Shown: positions 51,326 through 59,818 of the stretch, piece after piece
Position numbering within the stretch: position 1 is the first letter of the stretch
Layout: the number at the start of each line of letters is the position of its first letter
Notes under the pieces: model-generated
Seen by the model: the letters and a program-made list of their open reading frames with translations, nothing else
What the model was told of the DNA's origin: nothing
Databases searched by the model: none
Translations under genes and position numbers: made by a program
Assembly: GCA_900318665.1 (NCBI GenBank)
Contig: ONLQ01000005.1
Coordinates: forward strand, 16,633 to 80,632
Direction of reading: 5' to 3'
Length of the DNA: 64,000 nt
From: an uncultured Bacteroidales bacterium
Lineage (GTDB): Bacteria > Bacteroidota > Bacteroidia > Bacteroidales > P3

Positions 51326-54300
51326 TTATCTTACCACTACTTTCTTTGTTGCCATTCTGCCGTCGGACAGCACTATGCGCACTGTGTAGATGCCGGCGGT
51401 CAGGTTGGAAGTCTGAATGTTGAATGATGAATTCTTAACTTCAATATTCTCCACCTGGCGGCCTTGTGCGTCATAGACGGTGGCAATGGCGCCTTGCAGG
51501 TTGCTCTCACTGACCACTACGGTCACTTGCTGTCCACGCACCACGGGGTTGGGTGCCATGGTCATGGTGATGTCCTTTGCGCCGTCAATGCCGAGGTTGC
51601 CGAGGCACACCTCGTTGCTCTTGGCCCAGTAGGTGTGGGTGGGCTCGGTGGAGATTTCGAGATAGAAGCAGCCGTTCAGCATGTCGCCGTCCTCGCTGTA
51701 GGAATCTACGCCTTCGCCTTCGCTCACAACCTCGCCGTTCTTGTACCAGCGATAGTAGATGTAGTCAATCTTGTCGGTGCCTTCGGGGAAGTGGTTGATG
51801 AACAGCGAGACGCCCATGATGTTGTAGATAGTGGGCAGCGGGGTGGTGTGAGGCAGGTAGGCCAGCACGATGGTCACGTTGCTGTCGCAGCCCTGCTTGG
51901 TATCGATGGTGCGGTTGTAGGTGCCGTTCTCAACGAAGGTCTCCTCGTAGCTCGTGCCGCGTCCCCAGACAAAGTCGCCCGACGTCTGCCAATAGACCGT
52001 GGTGTCGTGGTGGTAGTTGACGGTCAGGTTCAGCGTTACGACGCTGTCGCAGCCCTCGATGTTGGTCAGCGTGCGCTGGTCGAGGGTGTCGCTCTTGGTA
52101 TAGACGGTGCCCTGCCACTCGTACTGGTCGCAGGCCGTGGCGGTCTCCACGCCAGTGTTGCTGTGGCGCACGGTGAGGTGAAGCGTCACGGTGCTGTCGC
52201 AGCCGTCGGGTGTGAGGTAGAGATAGGCGGGTGCCTCGGCAGGCGTGAGGGTGTAGGTGCTGTCGTGCCATGCAAAGAGGTCGCACTCGCTGGCGGTGGT
52301 GTCGCCCGGGAAGTCGTGGCGCACGAAGGTGGCGGTGATGCTGGTGTCGCCCGTCAGCGTAACGGTCTGGATGCTTACGGCAGTGGTCTCGGCTATGTTG
52401 CTCCAGGCGGCAAAGTCGAAGCAGCGGCTTGCGGGCACTGCCATGACGTTCATCTCGGAGAGGTAGGGTATGGCGTAGGTGCCGTCGGTGCTGGCATCCA
52501 TGCCCGCGATAACGGCGGAGCCCATCAGGCTGTCGTTGGCGGCAAGGGTAACGGTGAAGGTGTCTGGCACAAAGACTGCCTTGGCATCGGTGGCCTCGCT
52601 GACGCGCAGCGTGTCGCTGAGGTAGATGCCGTTGCCGGCGGTCCAGTGCTTGAAGAGGTAGCCGTATTCGGCCTTGGCCACGAGGGTCGTGGTGCTGCCG
52701 CCCTGGGCGGTGAGGGTGAGGTTGGTGTCGGCTGCGATGGAGCGCTCGGCGCCCTCGATGTCGAAGTACGTGGCCTCGACGGTACCCATCAGGAGGGGAG
52801 CGCCGCTCACGCGGTCGTCGAGGGTGGTGGTGGCCACCACGTCGTAACTATTGATGCCGAACATGGCGCGTACCATGGTGTCGCCCGTCAGGGTGATGGT
52901 CAGGCTCGAGTAGGAGGGGAAGAGTTCTGTGGGCTCGGTGATGAAGTAGTCGGTGTAGGTAGCGGTATGCAGGTTGTCGCCGTTCTGGTTCTCCCAGTTG
53001 GCCACATGGTGCAGCTCGGTGGCATGGGCGATGACGGTAACCTCGGTGCCATAGTCGACACGATAGGTGGTGGCGTCAATCTGTGCCACACCATCGGGAA
53101 ACACGGTGGTGGTGCCGCCATAGGTGGAGTCATAGACAACGGTGATGTTGGTGATGCGCACCTGGTTTTCAGATGCAGTCAGCGTCATCGATGCGGCATC
53201 GCCTGTCCATGATCCGTTATAATGATCATATTCGTAACCGGCAGTTGCACCGAAGCAGCCAGGACCGTAATTGGTCGTATTCATATCGGTACAAGTGAAC
53301 GAAACGCTCTTGATGTTGCCGGAGGCAGAGGAGACGGTGAAGGTTGCATTCTTAAAGACGCGGATATGATTATACGCAGTGGAGCAAGTACCGTTGCTGA
53401 CAGAGACGGTGATATCGCCCTTGGTCAACTGGTAGGGGGCGCTTGTCACACCTTCGAACTCGTTGGGCAAGAAGGTTACCTCGGTCTCGACGGGGGTCTC
53501 CGAGGGGGTAGCCGGGGCGTCGTTCATGCCGGCGAGCATCACCTTACCCCAAGTGGTGTCGTTGGCAGCGAGGGTCAGCGTGGGCTTGATGTTGAAGGTG
53601 GCCGTGGAGGTCATGTTGCCGTTGACGGTGTAGACCTTCGTGGTGTCGAAGTTATAGTTGATAGCAGCGTCGTTGTCCCAGTTCACCAGGTAGTGGGCGC
53701 TGTCGGGCATGGCCTTGACGGTCACGTTGGCACCGGGCACCACAGCGTAGGTGGTGTCGGCCACGATGGCGCGGATGCTGTCGGCGCTATTGGCACCGCT
53801 ACGGTAGAAGACTATCTGGCTGACGTTGGTGGTGCAGCTGCTGAGGATGACGGTGTCGGCGTTGCCTTCCCAGACGGCGAGGGTGCTGCCCGGGGTCACT
53901 GTCCAGCCGTCGGCAGGAGCGATGTTGGGTTTGGGACGATCGCCAGTCGAAGCAGGTTCGGTCATCGTCATCTCGATGCGGGTGAATTTGTTGCCCGTGG
54001 TGCTGATGGTGAGGGGCGAGCTTTCAGGAATAACGCCACCCATGACACCAATACCCAGGTTGCCATTGTTGTCATACAAATAGGTAGATTCACCGCCCAA
54101 GAGGGTGATGTCGCCGATGGTTTTCTCAATACCAGCCTGGTTGGGCCATCCAGCCCAGGTCTCGCTGTTCCAGACGGTGGCGCTGCTCAGCTCGACCTCC
54201 ATGTCGCCGCCGTCGTTATGGACGAGGGTGAGGGTGTCGGGAGCGAGGATCACAGCGGTGAAGTAGGCGCTGTCGTAGGCCATCACGCTGCCATCGTGGA

Positions 54301-57300
54301 CCATGTAGACGGTGGCAGTGCCGGGAGCGTTGACGCTGAGCGATTGCGGATCGAAGGCGTCAGCGAAGCTCACCACATTGGTGTTGCTGGAGCCGAAACG
54401 GAGGAGGCTCGTGCCGGTATTCTGGAGGGCATTCATGTAGGCGTCAAAGAACTCATCGTTAGACGAGAAGATGAGTTTGGCGATAGTATCCATCTCGAAG
54501 CCGTGGTAGCCGCTGATGGTGTCGCCGTTGGCCAGGATGACGTTGTCGTACTCCCAAGCCAGCTCAGGAGCGTTCTTGGCGAAGGTGGCGGTGACGGTCT
54601 GGTCGGCAATCATGCTGTCGAGGGTGGCAGTGCTGTCGAGGTTGTCGACGATGGTGCCGGGAGTGCAGCTCCATTCCACAAGGTGGTGGTGCACCTCGGG
54701 GGTGGCCTTGACGGTCACCGGGGTGCCGTAGTCTATAATATATGTATTAGGCTCGGCGGTGCGGACCACGTTGGCAGCGGTGGCGGGGGTGTAGATGGTG
54801 GAGATGGTAAGGCTATAAGTGAAGTAAGAGGGATTACCTTTATACCTTCCCTCTACAGTAGCCGTGCCATCGAAGGGGGCGCTGATGGTTATAATATGGT
54901 TTCTCCAACCGTCATAATCATCATAGCCGGCGGTCACATTGTCGTTGCCGGAAGCTGTCGGAGTACCGCCAGGAGTAGAGCACCAGCCTCCGGTGAGTCC
55001 GTAGAGTTGTCTGATTATGGTGTCGAGTTCGCCGTTTTCGGCTTGGTTGTAGCACCAGAAGGTGTAGGGCAGGGTGACTTCGCGGGTCACGGTGTTGCCG
55101 TTGGCCTCGAACTGGACGGTAACGGAGGCAGGCGCAGCCTCAGGGATGATGGCTGCGAGGGTGCCGCCGTCGGTCTGGGCGAGGGTGAGGGTGGGCTTGG
55201 CGCGGAAGTCGGCCGGCAGGTTGACGGGGGCCGTCATAGTGAAGGTGCGGTGGATGGAGTCGTTGCTGTTCACAAGCTCTTCGCCGAGGGTGGCGAGGTA
55301 GTGGGTCGCGTCGGGCGTGGCGGTGACGGTGAGGTCGGTGTTGTAGTCGACCACGAAGGTGTCAAGGGTGGCGTTGGCCGAGACTACGCCGGCGGGAAGG
55401 CCGGTGCTGCCGGGGGTGCTGCTGAGGATGGTGATGGTGAGGTTATACTCGAAGACAGTTTCATTACCAGTCATATTCCAATAACCACCTCCCGTTACGG
55501 TAGCCGTGCCATCGAAGGGGGCGCTGATGGTGATAAAATGGTTGTAGACATTCAGGCCGGCGGTCACATTGTCGTTGCCAGAAGCAGTCGGAGGTTGAGC
55601 AGGTTGGTTATAACCACTCGAGATCTCGTAGAGACTCTTGATGATCTGGTCGAGTTCGCCGTTAGTAGTGGAGTAGTTGCACGAGAAGGTGTGGGGCAGG
55701 GGGACGTTCGAGACGGTCACGGTGTTGTTGTTGCCCGCGAACTGGATGGTGGCGGTGGCCGGCGTGGGGTCGGTCACACCGTCCAGCGTCAGGGTGCCGC
55801 CGTCGTTGGCGGTGAGGGTCAGCGTGGGCTTGGCCTGGAAGTTGGCGGTGAGGGTGGTGTCGGCGGTGACGGTGAAGGTGGTGTTGACAGCGACGTTGCT
55901 GTTGGTGTCAGCGCCACCGACGAAGTTCTTCAGGTAGTGCGTAGCGTCGGGGGTGGCCACGACAGTGACGTCGGTGTTGTAGTCAACATAGTATTTATTA
56001 GGCTCGGTGGTAGCAACGACACCGGAGGCAGCGATGGTGCCAGTGGTGAAATAGGTTAAATTTGCAAACAGGTAGAAGTTCCCTTTGTAGAAATAATCAT
56101 TTACCCAATCGGCCCATTGTCCATCACGGAATAAATGGGCTTTGTAATAGTCGCCAGTAAAGTCATAAATCAGGTAGGCATCGCCGAGTGCGGGAGCATC
56201 CGTCCATGTGCGGGCCGCAGCCGAGTCGACGGCCACGAAGCCAAACGGCTGCAGGTCGGCCTCCATGACGGGGTCGTAACTTCCCTGCCATGTGGGAATC
56301 TGGTCGCTGGTGATATGTGTGGCAGTAACTCCGCCAGCCTGCACAACAGCCTCGAACACTCCGCCCTCGTTCTGTGCGAGGGTGAGGACGGGCTTGGCGG
56401 CGAAGACAGCCACGAAGGCGGTGTCGCTGGTGACGGTGACAGCCTGCGGGTTGTCGGTGCCTACGAGGGTGCCGTGGGCGTTCTCCCAGCGCACGAGGTA
56501 GTGGGCCGAGTCGGGCATGGCCACGAGCTGCTTCTTGGTGTAGGCAGCGGTGCCGAAGTCGTCGTTGTTGACGGTAACGTCGACATTGTAGGCTATCTCG
56601 ACCGCAACGCTGTCGATATGGACTCTGGGAAACATCCAACTGTTCGGATCAATGCAGCTGAGGCGGATGGCCATGCGGGCATCGGCGGTCACGCCTCTGA
56701 ATTCGACATTAATCTCGCCGGGGTTTATCATAGCGTTATCAAATCCTTCGCTAGCGACCAAGCCGTTGGCGGTGGTGAAGGTCTCGACGGCCGTGAAGGT
56801 GGCGGTGTCGTCGATGTCGGTGATATAACCCACCTCGAACTTGGCGTTAGCAGCTACATCAGATTCCACTTCGGCCAGGAAGCTCACCGAGAGGGCGCTG
56901 AGGGCCGTATCGAAGGCGGGCAGGATGGCGATACTCGCTATGGGGTTGGGAGTAATCTCCATGTGGAGGTATCTGTTGCCCGTGTTATAATTATTTGCCT
57001 TACGAATAAACTCGGAGACGTGACTGGAAAGAGTCTCGCCGGCCCGAGCCTGGAAGAGCTTGTCCCAGCACCTGGGGGTCTTGTCATAATCTTTTTCGCC
57101 ATCCCATTCGTCCTCGTTAAAGCGCATCAGGTAGGGCAGCTCGGCGGTAGCCACAGGGAAGCAGGGCGTCTTGACCGTGAGCTTGATAGCCTCGCTCAGG
57201 TTGGTCGCCGAGCACTGCGAGCGCACGATGACGGTGTAGTTGGTGTTAGGATTCAGATTGTCGAAGGTGGCGCTGGTGCTGGTGAAGACATCGCCAGTCT

Positions 57301-58690
57301 GCTCGGTCACCCACACGGTGTCGTGGACGTATCCCCCGTTGTAATAATCAAATACCGGTTCATGGGTCTGGGGGTCGAGGCGTATGGTCTCGTAGAAGCA
57401 TACGACGTTGTAGCTGACACCCGCGGCGTTGTCGTTGTCCTGCCACTGCAGGGTGATGTTGGTGGGCGTAACGGTGTAGGTGAGGCTGTCGACCATCTTG
57501 CACTTGTCGAAGGTCTGGCTGAAGGTGTACCAGCGGTACTGTCCGGGCCAGCTCCAGTCGGACTTACTACTACGTTCATTGTAGAGGTAGCTGTGGTCGG
57601 TTCTGTTGATGTAATAGTAGGCGTTCTTGGGCTCATTGAAGTTGTAGTCACTCTCGTTGTAAACCGAGCCTGTGTGGCTGAGGCCGCACCAGAAAGAAAA
57701 ATCCATTTGGGAGGCATTGGCGTTGCCATAGACGATGGTGATGCTGCCGTTCTCGGCCAGCTGCGCCTGCATATTGTAATAGACGCCCTCTTCGTAGAAG
57801 TGTCTGAAGTGGTATTCGATGACGAAGACGCGGTTGGGGGCAGTGCCGAAGGTCTGCCAGCGTACGTAGGAGTTGCCATCGATATGGCCATGGAAGCCGC
57901 CCATCAACACGATGGCCAGCGACGAGTCGTTGTCGGGCCTGTACATATCAGTGGGATATCTCATGCCGAGCATAATCTCGGCATCGGTATTGTAGGCCCA
58001 CTGGGTGTAGGCGACGCCGTTGTACTCGAACTCGAAGGGCAGGTCAATATTTTCGCTATATTGAAATGCGCCAGTGACGGTGCCTTGAGTGTAGTTGTCG
58101 AGGGTGTACCATTTGCTCTGGTCCACACCGGTGGAGTAGACAACATAGTTGCCCATCTCCCTGGGGTAGGTGTACTGCACGTGGACCAGCTTGTTGGCGC
58201 CGGGCATCTGGAAGAGCCAGTTGCCGGCAGCGTCCTGAACGGGGTAGTCGATGACAATCTCGATGCCGGAGAGGGTCAAGGTGACGCCTTCCACTGCTCG
58301 ATAGAAATCGGACACCACCCAGGCGTTGCCGGGGGTGTTCATGTCCACCATGGGGGCAAGGGTGTCGATCCCATCTTGCTCGTAACGAAAGATGATGTTG
58401 CCGGCAGTAAAGCTGGTGCCTTGGAGTTCGGAATTGGTTAAATCACCGTTGTAAGGGGTTGCTTGTGGCGTGCCGTTCGTTGAGTAGCGGCCATTGGCGA
58501 AGTAAATGTTTTCGTACTGGTCGTGGCCGTAGGTCAGTGAGAACCCCGGGGCGAGGGTGTCGCCATCCATGAGGTCGTAGATGCTCACCGGCCCGGTGAA
58601 CTTTTGCGGGGCGCGAGGAAGAGCCCACGCGGCTCCTGCCACGCCGAAGAGCATCAGCGCCAGGAGCAGTAAACTTTTAATTGTTTTCAT
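51326..58690 (-). CDS. Giant T9SS-secreted adhesin-like surface protein with bacterial (InlB B-type) repeats
   Basis: 2454 residues. Signal peptide at 1-24 (MKTIKSLLLLALMLFGVAGA). Residues ~25-400 are a beta-rich domain with FYEEGVYYNMQAQLAENGSI. Near 400-500 lies a fibronectin III-like segment (NITLQWQDNDNAAGVSYNVV). About 520-690 resembles a cleaved-adhesin jellyroll (LPYLMRFNEDEWDG). From 700 to ~2130 come repeated modules with TVTATPDATHYL and NEGGVF-type turns, i.e. InlB B-repeat-like bacterial repeats. About 2133-2280 carry CDxYxW-type repeats (TACDQYEWQGTVY). The last 80 residues are a type A T9SS sorting domain (MAPNPVVRGQQVTV, GIYTVRIVLSDG, ending KKVVVR). It should be exported by T9SS and anchored at or released from the surface. 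The repeats include recent internal duplication. Confidence 0.9.
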   Translation of the reverse strand: MKTIKSLLLLALMLFGVAGAAWALPRAPQKFTGPVSIYDLMDGDTLAPGFSLTYGHDQYENIYFANGRYSTNGTPQATPYNGDLTNSELQGTSFTAGNIIFRYEQDGIDTLAPMVDMNTPGNAWVVSDFYRAVEGVTLTLSGIEIVIDYPVQDAAGNWLFQMPGANKLVHVQYTYPREMGNYVVYSTGVDQSKWYTLDNYTQGTVTGAFQYSENIDLPFEFEYNGVAYTQWAYNTDAEIMLGMRYPTDMYRPDNDSSLAIVLMGGFHGHIDGNSYVRWQTFGTAPNRVFVIEYHFRHFYEEGVYYNMQAQLAENGSITIVYGNANASQMDFSFWCGLSHTGSVYNESDYNFNEPKNAYYYINRTDHSYLYNERSSKSDWSWPGQYRWYTFSQTFDKCKMVDSLTYTVTPTNITLQWQDNDNAAGVSYNVVCFYETIRLDPQTHEPVFDYYNGGYVHDTVWVTEQTGDVFTSTSATFDNLNPNTNYTVIVRSQCSATNLSEAIKLTVKTPCFPVATAELPYLMRFNEDEWDGEKDYDKTPRCWDKLFQARAGETLSSHVSEFIRKANNYNTGNRYLHMEITPNPIASIAILPAFDTALSALSVSFLAEVESDVAANAKFEVGYITDIDDTATFTAVETFTTANGLVASEGFDNAMINPGEINVEFRGVTADARMAIRLSCIDPNSWMFPRVHIDSVAVEIAYNVDVTVNNDDFGTAAYTKKQLVAMPDSAHYLVRWENAHGTLVGTDNPQAVTVTSDTAFVAVFAAKPVLTLAQNEGGVFEAVVQAGGVTATHITSDQIPTWQGSYDPVMEADLQPFGFVAVDSAAARTWTDAPALGDAYLIYDFTGDYYKAHLFRDGQWADWVNDYFYKGNFYLFANLTYFTTGTIAASGVVATTEPNKYYVDYNTDVTVVATPDATHYLKNFVGGADTNSNVAVNTTFTVTADTTLTANFQAKPTLTLTANDGGTLTLDGVTDPTPATATIQFAGNNNTVTVSNVPLPHTFSCNYSTTNGELDQIIKSLYEISSGYNQPAQPPTASGNDNVTAGLNVYNHFITISAPFDGTATVTGGGYWNMTGNETVFEYNLTITILSSTPGSTGLPAGVVSANATLDTFVVDYNTDLTVTATPDATHYLATLGEELVNSNDSIHRTFTMTAPVNLPADFRAKPTLTLAQTDGGTLAAIIPEAAPASVTVQFEANGNTVTREVTLPYTFWCYNQAENGELDTIIRQLYGLTGGWCSTPGGTPTASGNDNVTAGYDDYDGWRNHIITISAPFDGTATVEGRYKGNPSYFTYSLTISTIYTPATAANVVRTAEPNTYIIDYGTPVTVKATPEVHHHLVEWSCTPGTIVDNLDSTATLDSMIADQTVTATFAKNAPELAWEYDNVILANGDTISGYHGFEMDTIAKLIFSSNDEFFDAYMNALQNTGTSLLRFGSSNTNVVSFADAFDPQSLSVNAPGTATVYMVHDGSVMAYDSAYFTAVILAPDTLTLVHNDGGDMEVELSSATVWNSETWAGWPNQAGIEKTIGDITLLGGESTYLYDNNGNLGIGVMGGVIPESSPLTISTTGNKFTRIEMTMTEPASTGDRPKPNIAPADGWTVTPGSTLAVWEGNADTVILSSCTTNVSQIVFYRSGANSADSIRAIVADTTYAVVPGANVTVKAMPDSAHYLVNWDNDAAINYNFDTTKVYTVNGNMTSTATFNIKPTLTLAANDTTWGKVMLAGMNDAPATPSETPVETEVTFLPNEFEGVTSAPYQLTKGDITVSVSNGTCSTAYNHIRVFKNATFTVSSASGNIKSVSFTCTDMNTTNYGPGCFGATAGYEYDHYNGSWTGDAASMTLTASENQVRITNITVVYDSTYGGTTTVFPDGVAQIDATTYRVDYGTEVTVIAHATELHHVANWENQNGDNLHTATYTDYFITEPTELFPSYSSLTITLTGDTMVRAMFGINSYDVVATTTLDDRVSGAPLLMGTVEATYFDIEGAERSIAADTNLTLTAQGGSTTTLVAKAEYGYLFKHWTAGNGIYLSDTLRVSEATDAKAVFVPDTFTVTLAANDSLMGSAVIAGMDASTDGTYAIPYLSEMNVMAVPASRCFDFAAWSNIAETTAVSIQTVTLTGDTSITATFVRHDFPGDTTASECDLFAWHDSTYTLTPAEAPAYLYLTPDGCDSTVTLHLTVRHSNTGVETATACDQYEWQGTVYTKSDTLDQRTLTNIEGCDSVVTLNLTVNYHHDTTVYWQTSGDFVWGRGTSYEETFVENGTYNRTIDTKQGCDSNVTIVLAYLPHTTPLPTIYNIMGVSLFINHFPEGTDKIDYIYYRWYKNGEVVSEGEGVDSYSEDGDMLNGCFYLEISTEPTHTYWAKSNEVCLGNLGIDGAKDITMTMAPNPVVRGQQVTVVVSESNLQGAIATVYDAQGRQVENIEVKNSSFNIQTSNLTAGIYTVRIVLSDGRMATKKVVVR
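54841..55620. repeat. Internal duplication in the giant gene (two ~640-bp units, second boundary approximate)
   Basis: A stretch beginning AGCCGTGCCATCGAAGGGGG at about 54858 recurs near 55501, and the following CGGCGGTCACATTGTCGTTG recurs too. The corresponding proteins read TASGNDNVTAG and ISAPFDGTATV in both units. The distance of about 640 bp gives a repeat of about 213 residues, much better conserved at the DNA level than the other repeats in this gene. Confidence 0.75.
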
Positions 58691-58720
58691 GGTATTGTTG
58701 TTTTTTATTTTTTTTCTTTG

Positions 58721-58830
58721 GTTTTTCCTAGGCTTTACTAGGCTTTACTAGGCTTTTCTAGGTTCTCCTAGGCTTTTCTAGGCTTTCCTGGGTTCTCCTA
58801 GGCTTTTCTAGGACATACTAGGGCTTCCTA
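58721..58830. repeat. 10-bp tandem array with a CTAG in most units, upstream of the giant gene
   Basis: Eleven units of period exactly 10 (consensus GGCTTTTCTA, so CTAG forms at most junctions) fill the space 31-140 bp upstream of the giant gene's ATG and 19 bp beyond the next gene's end. CTAG is normally scarce in bacterial DNA. Confidence 0.92.
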
Positions 58831-58848
58831 GTTTCTTTCCGCGGGGGG

Positions 58849-59754
58849 TTAGTATTCATACCAGTAGTAGTCCAGCGAGGAGTTGTATGTGTCGGTTGGA
58901 CGAAGATAAGCGGTTCCGACCCGTAATACAGTGTCAAGATCTCTATATACATAACCATCATCATCACTATCTGCCGTTATCACGCCGGGGTTGCGCTGGG
59001 CAATCTGCCTCCAGGTCTCGCCCTCGACAACCTGCAGGGTGACGTTGCCGATGGTGACGGTCTGCACAGCCGGGCCCTCGTCCACCAGCGTCACTTTCTT
59101 CACGCGCTCGGGGTGGTCGGGGGTGAGGAGGACCTGGGCGGTCTCGGTGATCTTGAGCGAGTCGCCGTCGATGGCGGCGGTCTTGTCGACGCCGTCGACC
59201 TTCACCTGCCAGTTCGCGGGGATCTCCTTCAGGGCATACTTCTGGTAGTACACCACCTGCAGGTCGAGGTTATAGTCGGGGGTCTCGGCCAGCGTCCACA
59301 CCTTGCCCGTGGCATCGGGCGTCAGCTTGATGGGAGCGGTGCCGTAGACATCGATGCGCTTCACGCCGTAATACCCCAAGTCGATGCCTTGGGCGTTGGG
59401 TAGGGTAAATACATGTTGCAAACTACCTTCACAGAAAGGATAGACGGCGAACGGTGCTGCAGTCACAGTGTAGGAGTCTTCACCGACGTAGAACTTGCAG
59501 CTGTCGATGATGAAGCCGGGGTTGGCCGTGACGGTCACGGAACCTTGATTACCATGTCCATACTCTGCCTGCCAGCCGTTGGTGTTATCGTATTCCAGCT
59601 GTCCATCGAGGATGACGTTGACCGCGCCGGGTGTCGTCTCGTCGTAGGAGTCAATGCTGGTGGGCGTGATAGTGGTAAGCAGGACTTCCTCTTGCGCCCA
59701 GGCGCCGCCCATGGCGAGCAGCAGCGCAAGCATTGAAAATAGTATCTTTTTCAT
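58849..59754 (-). CDS. Secreted protein, paralogue of the BspA-like neighbour, with a LysM-like C-terminus
   Basis: 301 residues. Signal peptide (MKKILFSMLALLLAMGGAWAQ). Residues ~25-140 are almost identical to the same part of the 59819-61369 protein (TTPGAVNVILDGQLEYDN, SCKFYVGEDSYTVTAAPFAV). After that it diverges: RVKKVTLVDEGPAVQTV, then VVEGETWRQIAQRNPGVI, which resembles a LysM motif, and a Tyr-rich end (SSLDYYWYEY). There is no T9SS sorting domain, so it is probably periplasmic or exported by another route. It is last in a run of three secreted-protein genes read toward the giant gene. Confidence 0.78.
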   Translation of the reverse strand: MKKILFSMLALLLAMGGAWAQEEVLLTTITPTSIDSYDETTPGAVNVILDGQLEYDNTNGWQAEYGHGNQGSVTVTANPGFIIDSCKFYVGEDSYTVTAAPFAVYPFCEGSLQHVFTLPNAQGIDLGYYGVKRIDVYGTAPIKLTPDATGKVWTLAETPDYNLDLQVVYYQKYALKEIPANWQVKVDGVDKTAAIDGDSLKITETAQVLLTPDHPERVKKVTLVDEGPAVQTVTIGNVTLQVVEGETWRQIAQRNPGVITADSDDDGYVYRDLDTVLRVGTAYLRPTDTYNSSLDYYWYEY

Positions 59755-59818
59755 ATTTTTATTTTTTTTGTTCTATATTATATTATATTATACAATATTT
59801 ATGTGCGCGCGAGGGCGG

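Noticed and set aside
53222-56059. A 945-codon plus-strand ORF opposite the giant T9SS gene
   Set aside because: It is the antisense of repetitive GC-rich coding sequence, rich in Val/Gly/His with no signal peptide or known motif. Neighbouring antisense frames (51464-53212 and 56135-58441) are open for the same reason.
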